Positions 37,473-49,958 of a stretch of 64,000 nt of DNA are shown here, one piece after another (position 1 is the first letter of the stretch; each line of letters opens with the position of its first letter). The DNA is from Lycocorax pyrrhopterus obiensis (lineage: Eukaryota > Chordata > Aves > Passeriformes > Paradisaeidae), in contig JACSVZ010000002.1 of NCBI GenBank assembly GCA_014706295.1, positions 54,722,660 through 54,786,659 of the forward strand, in the 5' to 3' direction. The position numbers and the translations under genes are program-made. Under the pieces are notes generated by a model. It saw only the letters and a list, made by a program, of their open reading frames with translations. It had not been told where the DNA came from and searched no databases.

Positions 37473-40006
37473 AATTATTTGTCGAAAGTGAATTCAGTAA
37501 GCAAAGACATAATTTGATAATGAGATTAGAGCTAAATATGCAGATTTTATATGCCAGTAAAAGAATTACCTCCCCTTCTTTTCCTGCAGTTTTCGCTCAT
37601 GAGAGCATGGACTGCCAAGCTTGGGTCTACAGGATTGACATATGTTATCTCTATACCTGCTTTTACATTTGAAGTACCAGTGATTTCCCCCTAGACATAC
37701 TCTTTGAATGTCTATGGGGAAAACATCAAGGATTTTTTAGAATGGCTTGGTTTTCTCAAGATCTGTTTATTTTTATATTTGTTTTACATAAACTGAAAAT
37801 TCTGTCAGACACATTTTGATTGCATGGAGAACATGTTTCAGAGTCAGAAGACAGCTAAAAAAACACCCAAACAAGGCAGCTGCAATTCTATAAAGTTGGG
37901 GAGGCAGAAGAGCAGGAAACCTTCACAACAGCATGTTGAGCTTGCTCCTGTCTCCTTTGAGTGCTGTGAGAAAGCTTCTGCCTACTTCCCTCGTAGTGGA
38001 GTTAGGTCTTGTTTATAAGGTAAAAAGTTGCAGACACAGAGGTAGGATGGAAATGCACACAGCATCTTATTCCAGAATGGTGATCAGTGATAAAATTTCA
38101 GTCTTTTACAATGCCAATACTGTATTTTTTTTCTCTCTTTCCCAGTAGAATACACCAGTAGGAATAAAGGCACTGTGAGTAACAAAGACATTTTTTCTCC
38201 CTTCTTCTCCTCCCAACATTTTCCTTTTCTTCTCTAAGATCAGGCCCTGTCCTTGAGGAATTCTACACTGATGGAAACTGCACCCTCAGATGAATCCTGG
38301 GAACAAGACTGACTTCTCCTTACTTGCCCCTTCCTGGATCTTGATCCCAGTACAGCCTTTGTCCTCATCATCTGCCCCACCTGCCTCATAGCCCATGGAG
38401 CACCCTCATTGGCAGGTCTACTTGTCACTCTGTGAGGTGTCCCCAGGTTCCTGGGAAAAGGCCAAGAGGAGATCAGCCCTCTACAATCTTCTGTCCTGTT
38501 CCAGCTGGAGCCACCAGCCCACAAGGATACCCAAACCAGGACAAGAGCAGTAAGAGACAAAGACAGCACTCCAGCTGGTTTTGGCTCTCTAGAAGGTTGA
38601 AAACAGTTATAGGGTTACTATGGTGAAAATCATGAGTGCATTAGCAACTAACAGTTTTTATATCACTTATTATCACATTCATTCAGAATCATCTTTTGAT
38701 ACCAAATTACTGGCCATCTCTAGCAAAGAGCACCCATCTGTAATGTGACTGGGCCTCTGTTTTAGGGTTTTCTTTACAGATCAGTATTTTTGCCAAAACA
38801 CTAGGATCCTCCCAAATCTGAGTGCTTCCCCAATGCTTTTTACAAGCATGTAAGTATTTCTTAATAGTTATACAAAGACATTGCAGAGGTGATTGCTGCT
38901 TTAAAAAATCTCATCTCCTTTAAGAACCAAGATGCACCATCATGATTCCTTTAGTAAAAGAATAATTCTAGCAATATGAGAAGTGCTGTTTCCATATGTC
39001 AGTTTTCGTCTTCTGGAAACTCAGCTTTGCCTTCCAGTCTCTTTCACAAACATAACCTAACTTGGTTCTCCAACTGGAATCCTCACAAGATATTAGGTCA
39101 TGTCTAAGCTATCCAAAATAAGTCAAGTTCCTCTCCTGTGGGAAATTATCCGAAATTACTGTAATTTGCCATACAATTTCTGATGCAAATGAAGATGAAA
39201 GATGGAATATTGAAATGTCTCAGCAAAAAACCTTGCATTTGAAAATGATTAAGTATTCTAGGAGATTTCAAATCATCACCATGAATTAAAATATTTTCAA
39301 TTTCTTTTGCTTAGCCAATATTTTTTAGGCAATTCAGTATAATAATTTTGTATATATATATTAAGCTGATTTTAAACAAAAGGCATTAAATTTAAAGCCT
39401 TAGTTATTTCAATTTACCAGGACTAAAATAGAAAATTAAAATGAAATTTTGGGCAGGGGAGAAACCAACTTTATAGAATTACATCTTTGTTGGAAAAGAA
39501 AAACCACTTAGAAAATTCATGAGTAGTCTAAGGTATTACAGTATCAAAATAAAAATTGTGTGTATTTCAGAGGTAAGACTTTTTTTTCTTTCTGAGACTC
39601 GTAGTGGCCATCTATCCTTTCTTGCTCTCTTTACTTCATTTCCTTTCTCAGCTGGTGGCAAACTTCTTTATTTCTTGTCTTTGTCCTGGATCAGCAGCAA
39701 AAAATACAGTGGTGCTACAAGACAAGTTGTCCTAAAAAACTTTCACGCCTTGATGGTGGAACAAATATTAGAAGAATTGTAGAAGGCTTCTCTTCCAGAT
39801 GAAAGTGATATGCTGGGGCCCCTTAAGACCCACAACCCATCACCTATTAACATGGTTTCAATTGGTGATTTGTATATTACAAACAAAAAATGTTATAATA
39901 CATAGTAGAATATATGATGAGTACAAAATTTAAAAATAAATTTTAGGATCATCATATCTACAGATTATCAAGTCTCATTGTTGATTTCCTACTTGCTAGG
40001 AGGATC

Positions 40007-41009
40007 TGTTGGTTTTGCATGGCCTGGTTTTCGGTAACTGGGGGGCCACAGAGACTTTTCTGTGAGAAGCTGCCAGGAGCTTCCACCATGTCTGGCAGAG
40101 CCAGTCCCTGACGGCTCTGAAGATGGACATGCTGCTGGCCAAGGCTGGGCCAATTAGAGATGATGGTAACGCCTCTGTGAAGAAAATCAAAACAAAGTGG
40201 GGGCACAGTTTTGTTCTAGCCAGAGAAGAGGTGAGAACATGTAAGGGAAACAACATGGAGACACCAAGGTCAGTGAGGAAGGAGGGGGAGGAGGTGGTCC
40301 AGGGGCTGGAGCCGAGGTTCCTCTGCAGGCTGTGGTGATGACCATGGTGAAACAGGTCTCTCTCAGCAGCCCATGGAGGTCCACGGAGGATGCAGAGATC
40401 CACTCACAGCCCGTGGGGAAGGTGCTCACACTGGAGTGGGTGGATGCCTGGAGGAGGCTGTGATCCAGTGGAAGACCCAGAGGGGAGAGGGGGCCCCTGC
40501 TTCCAAGCTGGAGCAGCCTGTCCTTGGAGGTCTGCACCCCGTGCAAGAGGGACCCACGCCACAGCAGTTTTGGGAGGACTGCTGTTCATGAGATTGGAAC
40601 CACATTGGAGAAGTTCATGGAGAACTGTCTCCCATGGGAAGGGACCCCACGGTGTAACAGGGGAAAGACTTCTCTCCCTGAGTAGTAGAAGAAGATCTCA
40701 GCTGATGAACTGACCAAACCCCCATGCCCTGTCTCCCTGCGCTGTCAGTGGGAAGGAGGGAGGGGTTGGGGAAAAAGGTGTTTTAAGGGCTTATTTTACT
40801 TCTCATTATCCTCCTCTGACTTTGTTAGTAATAAATTCACTTTGTACTTCTAAGCTGAGCCTGTTTTGCCCTTGGAGTGTTTTCTCCTAGTCCTTAACTC
40901 ATGAACCCTTTGTTGAATTTTTTTCTCTCCTCTGTCCAGATGTGGCAGGGGAGGGTGAGTGAGCAGCTTTCATGGGTGCTTGGCGTTTGGCCAGTGTCAA
41001 ACCATGGCA
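40007..41009 (+). mobile_element. Solo LTR, about 1 kb, avian ERVL-like family
   Basis: A nearly complete LTR beginning TGTTGGTTTTGCATGGCCTG and ending AAACCATGGCA, thus with TG...CA ends. In order it shows a GGGGGGCCACAGAGACTTTTC block, TGAGAAGCTGCCAGGAGCTTC, a GC-rich region with repeated CCGTGG/CCATGG and GGAGCAG-type motifs (40330-40660), GATGAACTGACC, a TTCTCATTATCCT segment, the poly(A) signal AATAAA (40830-40835) and a GAGCCTGTTTTGCCCT U5-like part. I recognise this as a widespread avian ERV LTR. There is no internal coding sequence on either side. It is antisense to POU6F2. The open frames inside the GC-rich part are by-products of composition. No target-site duplication is evident. 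Confidence 0.82.
40830..40835 (+). terminator. Poly(A) signal of the 1-kb LTR
   Basis: AATAAA sits in the R-like region of the LTR, before a T-rich stretch. It acts only on plus-strand transcripts, so it should not truncate POU6F2. Confidence 0.6.
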
Positions 41010-43296
41010 GAAGGACATGTACTGCTAAGTGCCCATTTGTTTAAATGATCCTAATTTCCTCATATCCTAACCCACAAAGAGTTCTTAGAAAGACACATTT
41101 TCTTACTGTGTCTGAGGTGGTAACCTCTGACTTACTAATTTTCCAGTTTCCACATAATTAATTGTTAATTACTTCAAGCAAAAGTAGAAGGTTGGTGGGG
41201 AAAGGCAAAAAATGAAACAAGAAGGATTTGGAAAGCTCATGTTTCCAGTGTAACCCCTTCAATAAAAGAATATTTTTTCTTTTGCCTAAATTGTTTCTAG
41301 TTGCATCTCTAAGGTCAGAATAAGCCAAGAGAATGAATGGAACAAGCATCCTGATGGGCTGCCTGAAGCTGCCTGGTGTTACGGATCAGCGTAAAACCAG
41401 CTCTCTTTCCTCTGCCTGGGCCGATGTAACTCACTGGAGTGGCAAATTACATCAGACCTACAGCTGTAACCCGACATTATGATTAATTTGATCAGTAATT
41501 TCTCCTGTTTTTCATTTTAATCGGTGTGACTATTCTGCTGTGGCAGGTCTTTCAGATCTAATTAAGATAAATTTCAGAGTAAAAGACTTGGCAGAATTTT
41601 CGAGTCAAATCCGAGCGTCAAGTGTGAAGACCTGCAGCACTAGTCAATCAATTTCCAGTAAAGACGGCAGACTGTAACTCAGCAATCAAGCCATTAACAC
41701 TTAAGCAAATTTCATAATCTCCAGGCCTCTGCTTAGTTACTCTCTCAAAACATTCTGGCTACAAATAAAAAGGAGAAAGTATTACTTTTTTTAAACACCT
41801 GCATCTGCTAAAGCCACCAACAGAATCCACAAGTGGACTGTCTGATAGATCTCAGCAATACTGCTAAAAAAAAGCTTAATTTTAAAATTTAAAACACAGT
41901 CTAGAGTGGCTTTTTTTTCCCCCTAGCAGTATCTAGGAGCTGAGCAACCTCTTTTAGGTGCTTTTTTGCACAATGAGCCTTAATGATATAACATCAGGGC
42001 TATACCACTTATAAAATACTGCTCCTCAGATTCAATAAGACTCAAGCCCACCAGGTTGTCAGTGTTCACTCAGTCCACTTGCTTCCAAGTAGAAAAATTA
42101 TTTTCCTGCAGAACTAGAAACCTGTGAAGACTTGCATTTTTTTTTCTAAAATACAGAGATGGGGGATATGAAAAATAGGGGAAAATAAAGTAATGCTTTA
42201 GAATATTCTCTACTTTCCTTAAAAATTTTTGGAAATATGAGTGAAAAAATAAATTAAGAGAAATGAATGCTAACAGAACAGATCCACTTGATTTATAAGA
42301 GTATCTGAGGGGCTGTGCCAACTTTTTCTGTCCTTAAGGTCCCCAAAGGTCCTACTCTCTGCCTAGAGAGGCTTTGGAAATAGAAGACCTTATGGGATAT
42401 GTATCCTTTCCCAAATTCATCCTTGGAGGATGTTATTTATTTATTTTCCCATTTATTAAATACTTCAGTTGCTTTAGGGAGTTTATTAAATGCTCCCATT
42501 TCAGAAGCTAGAGCAAGCTGTTTGCTGGGCAAACAGCTCCACTTTCCTCTCCTTCAGAGAGTTCTCTAGCAAATGGTTTCCATTATTAGCCTCAGCATCT
42601 GCCCCTTGGGTGCTAATAATGCCAGTTGTTTTGCTCAAAGATTAATTTCCTTTGCTTTAAATGTTGAGTCAGACACCAGTCCTCTCTGTGCTTCTGAAAA
42701 TAGCAACAGCTGCAGAGTATATTTGGATGGACCAGACAGCCAGTGCTCCACCTGAGAGAAGGTTTCCTCAGGAAATGAGAAGACTTGCTTATAAAGTTTG
42801 TTTGAGAATGTTTAAACATCTCTGCTCTGTTTAAATGCAGTATTAGACAGCTTTACAGGGGGAAATCCCAATGCCTTAAAGACCCCAAAAAGCAGTGAAC
42901 TACTGGGAGAAGGAAGACTGCTGAGGAGAAGAAGATCTGGAATTCTGATCACTGTGTGGATGGATGCAAGTCTTATACACAACTGAAACTAGCTTTTCTG
43001 TGGAAATGACACCCATGAATCTCCAGGGAGACATGAATGCTAGCAGCCCTCAAACAAGCTAGCCATAGCAGGAAACCAGCTGGCATATCTCTGCACTGTG
43101 CACCAGGGCCAGGGTACAGCACAATGCAGAGGCTCCTGAATGTCCAGCCAGGACAAACTGCCATGTTGCCATGTCAGAGCAGCCCAGCTGGTGGAAGACC
43201 CAGAAAGGATGAGTATGACCATGGAAGTGCCAGAAGAGGTAAGAGGAAAAGAAGAAAGGAGGCCCTGGAGGCACTGAAACTCAAACCCAACAATTT
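41010..43296 (-). other. POU6F2: Intron segment between the 1-kb LTR and CR1
   Basis: AT-rich intron carrying the strongest candidate enhancer of the window (listed separately). Open frames are short and unrecognised. A moderately GC-rich part from about 42900 abuts the CR1 3' end and has no recognised identity. Confidence 0.7.
41370..41720. promoter_or_regulatory. Candidate conserved non-coding element F
   Basis: This is the clearest enhancer-like block. It keeps many CpGs in AT-rich intron, has no repeat or open-frame signature, and contains dense homeodomain-type cores: ATGATTAATTTGATCAG near 41479, TTTTAATCGG near 41515, TAATTA at 41559-41564 and AGTCAATCAATT near 41642. It also has GATCAG and CAGCTG-type motifs. 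The texture is typical of deeply conserved developmental enhancers, but alignment was not possible here. Confidence 0.42.
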
Positions 43297-43371
43297 CACA
43301 GAATCACAAAATCACCAGATTGGAAGAGACCTTCAGGATCACTGAGTACGACCCATGCCCTAACACCTCAA

Positions 43372-43932
43372 CTAAACCATGGCACTGAGTGCCACATCCA
43401 ATCTTTTTTTAAACACATCCAGGGATGGTGACTCCACCACGTCCCCAGGCAGATGATTCCAGAATTTTATCACTCTTTCAGTAAAAAACTTTTTCCTAAC
43501 ATCCAACCTAAATTTCACTTGGCGCAGCTTAAGACTGTGTGCTCTTGTTCTGTCAGTTGCTGCCTGGAGAAAGAGACCAACCCCCACCTGACTACCACCT
43601 TTCAGGAAGTTGTAGAGAGTGATAAGGTCATCTCTGAGTCTCCTTTTCTCCAGGCTTAACAACCCTAGCTCCCTCAGTTGTTCCTCACAGGGCTTCTGTT
43701 CCAAGCCCCTCACCAGCCTTGTTGCCCTCCTTTGGATGCATCTAAGCATCTCAACATCCTTCCTGAACTGAGGGGCCCAGAACTGGACACGGTACTCAAG
43801 GTGCGGCCTCACCAGTGCTGAGTACAGGGGAAGAATCACTTCCCTGGTCCTGCTGGCCACACTGTTTTTGATACAGGCCAGGATGCTGTTGGCCTTCTTG
43901 GCCACCAGGGCACACTGCTGGCTCATGTTCAA
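43372..43932 (-). pseudogene. CR1 ORF2 C-terminal fragment
   Basis: An open stretch of about 186 codons, in a different reading frame from the palm fragment upstream in the element. It contains [48 protein letters not shown] and [21 protein letters not shown], all typical of the CR1 ORF2 C-terminus (thumb and beyond). The first codon is only the one after an in-frame TGA, so it is not a real start. The natural stop follows at 43372, then the 3' UTR. Confidence 0.9.
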
Positions 43933-44063
43933 TCAGCTGTTGACTAGTATCCCCAGGTCTCTTTCTGCCTGGGCACTGTCCAGCCACACCACCCCCAGCC
44001 TATAACGTTGCAGGGGGTTATTGTGGCCAAAATGCAGGACTCGGCTCTTGGACTTATTAAACT

Positions 44064-44504
44064 TCATCCTATTGGACTCTGCCCATCCATCCAACCATTC
44101 CAGGTCTCTCTACCTTCCAACAGATTGACACATGCTCCCAGCTTAGTGTCATCTGCAAATTTATTAATAGTAGACTCAATACCCTCATCCATATTGTCAA
44201 TAAAAATATTGAACAGAACTGGCCCCAACACAGATCCCTGAGCGACACCACTAATGACTGGCCGCCGACTGGATGCAGCACCGTTCACCACCACTCTCTG
44301 GGCCAGGCCATCCAGCCAGTTCTTAACCAAGCAAAGAATGCTCCTGTCCAAGACGTGGGCTGCCAGCTTTTCCAGGAGTTTACTGTGGGAGACAGTGTCA
44401 AAGGCCTTGTTGAAGTCCAAATAGACAACATCCACAGCCCTTCCTGCATCCACCAGATGGGTCACTTGGTCATAAAAGGAGATTAGGTTGCTTTTCTCAA
44501 GCAA
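44064..44504 (-). pseudogene. CR1 reverse-transcriptase fragment, palm region
   Basis: An open stretch of about 146 codons that begins inside the element, not at a true start. It reads [13 protein letters not shown], the polymerase motif with the first catalytic Asp, and later [20 protein letters not shown] and FADDTKLG, where the ADD supplies the catalytic Asp pair. GVAQGS has Ala where CR1 elements usually have Pro. The frame is lost just after KLG by a rearranged or deleted stretch. Without the endonuclease it cannot act on its own. Confidence 0.9.
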
Positions 44505-44511
44505 AGTTCAA

Positions 44512-47500
44512 GTTCGTGAACAGTAATGTCTGTGTGGTTCACAGAACTACTGCAGTGGCAAAAAGAAGAGCGCAAAACCAAAAGGAGAGTGCCTGAATCA
44601 CAACAGCATTTGGAAATAACTATGTGTGTGTGTGTGTGTGGTACATGAGTACCATGACTTCCTAGCTAGAGGAAATTTTTACTCAAGTACTTGCTTGTTC
44701 TGCCCATGAAATCACATTTATCAACCCACAAAAATCTTTACAGTACTATAGGAATACATAGAAATCCAAAACTGTCAGTAGAACAAGGTGTTCAAATATT
44801 TCTATTTGAAATGAACAGGGGATGAAATAAGCAAAATATTCTCAACAGATCACCAGGCTTAACTCAATTTAGCTGACTGCAGGGGACTTTCCATGCCATT
44901 AGTTTAGAGCTGAGATCTAGGTCTTGCCAGTATCTCCTGGAGATCCACCCAATATCAGCACTTCAACTGTCTCACTCTCTCACCAGGTGATGGGCATGAC
45001 CCTTCTTGAATAAATGTGCTCTGTACTTGTCTATATCACCTGTCGTCTTGTGATGTGGATTATCTCACTCCCTGTTGATACCAAATATTAGGAGATTTTG
45101 GCCAATGGATCCAAAGCACTGCATTTACTCACCATTTATAAAATATTTCTTTGTCAAATTGATTACTAAGCAACTTGGGAACAGATTCAATGTTATATGT
45201 TGCACAGTAACTTATGCAGAAGAGGCTAGATAATTTTAGCAAAACAAAGCAACCCACCAAACTCAGTGGGATTACTGGTGTCATAATCTCGATCAAATTT
45301 TCTTAATCTCAGGATTCAAAAAAGCATGAGAAAAATACAACAGGTCTTGGATGTGAACACGATCATAAAGACAGGCTATGAACATAATCCTTGAAAAATT
45401 GGCCTTTATCAAGCTAACAGAGACTTGGTTGTGACTTCTGTATCTTAAACATATGTAAACATGTCAAAGTCTCAGATTTCTTCTTCTTGAGATTTCTTCA
45501 AAGCTGATTTTTCCTTAATGAGAAGATAGCCAGGGAATGAGGCTGGGTGGAAAGGGAAGGGACAGTTTGTGACTATTGGAGCCTCAGACATCTGTGTACA
45601 TATTCTCCCTCATTTGCAGCTGAATATTTCAGCCTTTCTGCTTTTCTTTCTTCCTTTGTTATGAAAGTGTTGAGCTTCCAAATACATTATTTAAGATTAG
45701 TATGAAAATTTAATCTGAAGGAGGTTCTGGTTTTGGTATCCTAGAGTTTGCTATTACTTGGAAGATTTTTGTGCTGTTGTCATCTCCTCACTTCCCTTCT
45801 TCCCTATTTTTATTGTTACTTTTTTCTCTCTCATCATTTTCCATCAGCTGCAGTTATTGTAGGTAGACTTCTATGACAAAAGAGACTCTTTAGGAAAGAG
45901 TTCTGAAAACGGTCGGAATAATTTTACAGTAAGAAAATCTCTGGGGGATTTCCTGTTTGTCTGTTCCTATTCACACACAAACAGAACAGTAGAAATCATT
46001 GAGAATTCTTCTATTCCTACAATGTAGCTCTCCCTTTGCAGGTCTGGCTATGTGTACATTCATCTTATCCATATCTCTAAAATATACAGTGAATGTCAGC
46101 ACCAGAAGCTAACCTTTTTTTTTGGAGCCAGCTAAACATATTTTGGTGGGAGAAAGTGCGTTTTTCTGGTAGTCAAGCAGAATAATTAGCTACTTAGCAC
46201 TACTCTCATCTGATTTTATACAGCATATAATCCAGTATTTATGACTCCAAAATTTTAATTGCATGGAAACTGTAAGATGTGGTAACTATCCTCTGAAGCT
46301 GCAACATGCTGACCATTCAAGAACCCATATGTTTTGCATGTAGTAACACTAAACATTCACAGGATAAGCATATTTGGAGAAGTACATTTTCCCAAAAGTA
46401 AAGGTTTTGAAGTCCTCAACTTACAATGTGAGATGGGTTGTCTTTCACCTCTAGATTCCTTTGTCTCACTCAATTGACACAATGAAAATAGACATCAGAC
46501 TATGATTATCTTTATGAGGTATTTCACCACTTTAGAAGGGAGGGATGAAAGTCTTCTGTCATCTGCCTGACTCACCACTTCCTGAAAGAGCTCAGTTTTA
46601 AAAAATTCTTTTCTGGTTGTTGTCTATTGCAAATCAACAATGACCCTGGTTCTGCAGTGTTTTGCTTTTATCAGTGTAAATCTAGAGCATCATCACTAAT
46701 GTTAGCAAAAAATTCAGGTCCTGGAACCTAAAGTGATATTTTACATCTTTCTACACAATCATTAAAAGACCCCATAAAAAGTAGTTTTGTAACTACAATC
46801 CAGCCCACTGAATCATGTAAAGAATAGTGATAAAATTAGAGCAGAGTATTTCAGAATAATCTGACAAGAATAATTCTGAGACTTTTAGCTGGTGTACACT
46901 GCACCGGCATTATTAATTTCTGATCAGCTAGCAAAGTACCTCACCCAGGTATACCTAAGCAAGTCACTTTCATTTAATTTGCCTTCTGAAGGACGTGACA
47001 GCATCTGTACATTTTGAGATGTAATTGCTGTTATCCTTCAGTTTTTTGAAACAAACACAATCATCCTCCTGAATTACTGACTTTCCATGACAATTTTTTG
47101 AGGTTGCATTTTTTTAAACTAATATCTTTCAGACAGATCCTGAATAATGTAAGAGGATAAAGCCCACATGAAAAAAGTCAAGAATTCAGAAATGAAATTT
47201 TAGCTGTCAAACTTTAACTTAGTTGTTCTTTATTCCCTTAATATTCTTCAAACAAAATCCATTTCACTCTAGTTCATAAAGAACATTACCCTAGAGGACA
47301 TAATACCTCTGAATTTTGTTTTAGGTTGATTTTAAAGTGGAGCATTGAACATTTAAAAAATCCACATTCTACGTAGCTATTATGAAGAACTGCTGCCAAA
47401 CCTGTGCTCCCTCCTTTTTTTTTTTAAACTGCCTGTGTGAAAGAAAATAATTTCAGATCCAGTCGTCAAGATGGATGTACAAGGGTAAAGCAGCCTTTCT

Positions 47501-49952
47501 CTGCAGGATTTAGAATGGAAAGAAAAATTTCATGGAGGAGATCTTACCACTGCTCTGATTTAGAAAAGTACCCAAACAACGATATACAAAGTACAACATC
47601 AGTTCCTCTGGAAATATTTCTGAGTGCCACTTTTTTGCATATAAAAGTGTCTCAGCATTCTTGACAATATGACAGAGCATGCTTCAAGTTTTAATTACTT
47701 CTAGGGAACCTTGAGCAGTATTAAACTTTCTGTAAAAATGCTGTAGAGATGCCTAGAAGGCCAAAGTAATGACCCTACACACATCGCTTAAGGCAAGGGC
47801 TGAAGTAGTGTGCTCAATTCTGGCTTCTCTTCTGATTGTCAGTATGCAGCGTATTTGTATCTGTGAACAAACTTTGGGATTTCATGCCTATTTAAATGGT
47901 GACAATCAGAGAGGAAAGACCATTAAAACTACTTATCCCACAATTTATCAGCAAGTTTTTAATGCTGAGCCAGAACTAACACCTAATGACTTCTAATTCC
48001 TTCACTACGATTCTGAAAGCGTCCCAGTCACGCAAGTGTCTTGGCAGCACTGGCTCAGCTCATCCCAGGGGAAATGCCAGACCTCTCACACTGCTGTCTT
48101 TCATTAAGTGTAATCCCAATTCCTAAAACGTTTAAGGGATAGTGTTTGAACTAAAAACACCTCAGTGTACTTGGTTCCCTTCTTTCACTTCTGTTGAGTC
48201 TGCCACATCCAGCCTGCCTTCAGATGGGTATTTGTGAGCACAGGGATGCTAAAGAGATATGCCAAGATATCTATGTAGAAGCTTTGTCATTGGCATCTAC
48301 CAGGAAGGGTTTTACTTACTTTTATTGTACTTCTGCAATGAGAGGTGACCAGGGAAAGCTAACAGTTGAAAGTGCCTGTAGATCATAGATGAGACTGGAA
48401 ATACTCAGATTCAGCTGAGATTTACATTGGGACCAAAGGCTATATGAGAGTAAAGACCTCAGATTCAGTGTTAATACAACTCTCTTGAAGTAGTAGTCTG
48501 AGATAATCCCACTTTCTCCCTACCCCAACTCTAATTCATGTGTGCATTTCCTTTTTTGTAGAACTTAATGATTTTTGAAACACAATATTTAGCAGGCAGT
48601 TTTAGCAAAATATAGTGCATACAGTTAGTGTGCATACATTACAGCTGTACCAAGACAATAAAATGTAACAGAAGCTCCCCTGAAAATATTCGTGTCTCTG
48701 TATGTCAATAATCTGCATACAAAAGAGCCCCAAAGCACTCGCTAACATGATAGATTGGGCATTAAGTGATGCATAAGTAGTCCTTAAGACAATACAGAGA
48801 AGAAGCTTTAGAAACATTATTCTCTAAGAAAAAGTTCAGCAAGCAAGGACACATCTCTTGCAGACTTTTAAGTCTATTATCTAAACCATTTTAAAAAATC
48901 AGATTTGATGCAATTTAGTTGAAGCTCAGATTAATGCAGGTCTAACTGGCCACATGCATGAAAAGCTTCTTGTAAACCAATTCCCTTAATTGTCTAAAAA
49001 AGGATTGTTTAATTATTAAGCTAATGCAGTTTTATTTCTTCAGGAAATGGATCCAAACCCATCAGTGTGGATAAAACATTTTAAGTAGTGTCTCAAAATC
49101 TAGAGAATAAAGTTGATAGAGACTTTTCTGGTTTCTAAGTGCAGTTTCACTGCCTAGTGAATGAGACTCCGCTCACTTCACAGACTACCCCAGTGTTCAC
49201 AAACACACTACTTATGGGTACAGTCAAACCTGTTCTTGCACAATGTGAATGTAGCATGACACGTATAGTGCAAGAACACCCAATTCTAAGAACATAGGAC
49301 CACTGGATCAGAGCTCTCCTGTTTCTGCCCAGGACTTCTAAGATGGGCAGAGCTGAGCATCAGTATGGATGTGGCAGCTGTTGGTCTATTAAAAAATAGC
49401 CATGTCATTGGAGTGAGCATCTATGAATGGCATTAAGCATGGCATCCTTAGCTTTGGAATCTATACCAAAAATCTTAGCAGTATTTGATTATTAGCAGGA
49501 TAAAAATTAGGGCTGTGATTTCAAGAGGAGAGGTACCTTGCACATGTCCATCAGCAGAAGCTGACAGGACCATCTGCTAATGAACAGCTAATACTGTTGT
49601 CCTCTTAAGTTATCATAAAGGGTGACTGCTGGGCAAATGCCATTTGTGAATGTCACATGATGAATCCGTGGGAAAAAATTAGAGAGTTTTCTATGAGTTT
49701 TACAATATGGACTTTAAGAGCAAAAGACATTTCCTCTTCAGGAAGCAGCAGCCTAGAACCATCATTAGGTATGCTTTTCTGGTTTATCAGGCCTTTTAGC
49801 TGTTCTTAGCTGAATGCCCGTAAGGATTGAGTAACACAAGGTAGAATTTCTCAGCCTGTGTGGTCAGAAGGCATAACCTTCACTTGATTTCCCCATGCAG
49901 TGAGAGAGAATGCCCTTGCTGTTTTTAGACCATTAGAGATTTGTATACAGCA
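44512..49952 (-). other. POU6F2: Intron segment between CR1 and the Q-rich exon
   Basis: AT-rich intron. Apart from a short TG repeat, no mobile element, exon or RNA gene is recognisable. Open frames of 60-75 codons are at chance level. Confidence 0.75.
44623..44641 (+). repeat. TG dinucleotide microsatellite
   Basis: Nine to ten TG units, about 110 bases beyond the 5' end of the CR1 copy. Confidence 0.9.
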
Positions 49953-49958
49953 TCCTAC
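49953..49958 (-). other. POU6F2: Splice donor of the Q-rich exon
   Basis: The minus strand reads TTGCAG|GTAGGA. It has GT and a purine at +3 but departs from consensus at +4, so it is a somewhat weaker donor than that of the downstream exon. Confidence 0.88.

Larger units (their letters stand above)
24978..40006 (-). other. POU6F2: Intron segment with ancient SINE relics and candidate enhancers
   Basis: AT-rich intron of about 15 kb. It holds two MIR-like relics and two candidate regulatory blocks, listed separately, plus a GC-richer unclassified patch at about 38220-38600. The open frames in this stretch are all short and unrecognised. Confidence 0.75.
43297..44511 (-). mobile_element. 5'-truncated CR1 LINE
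   Basis: About 1.2 kb of a CR1-family non-LTR retrotransposon, transcribed on the minus strand, in the same direction as POU6F2. It keeps the reverse-transcriptase palm and C-terminal part of ORF2 and a short 3' UTR ending in decayed ATTCTGTG-type octamers (43297-43320), as is usual for CR1. The endonuclease and the N-terminal part of the polymerase are absent, consistent with incomplete reverse transcription at insertion. At least one frameshift (around 44064-44110) and one TGA stop (43933-43935) break the frame. It is a dead copy, moderately diverged. Confidence 0.93.

Noticed and set aside
40123..40713. Several overlapping open frames on both strands in GC-rich sequence
   Set aside because: They fall inside the 1-kb solo LTR and arise from its GC-rich repeated motifs, not from coding sequence.
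49285..49345. AAGAACATAGGACCACTGGATCAGAGC-like stretch resembling an ancient LINE tail seen in reptiles
   Set aside because: Too short and diverged to support without a repeat library search.
6740..49958. Searched for an additional POU6F2 exon in the 43-kb intron
   Set aside because: The flanking exons are phase compatible and encode adjacent protein segments, and no intervening open stretch with good splice sites and a familiar sequence was seen.
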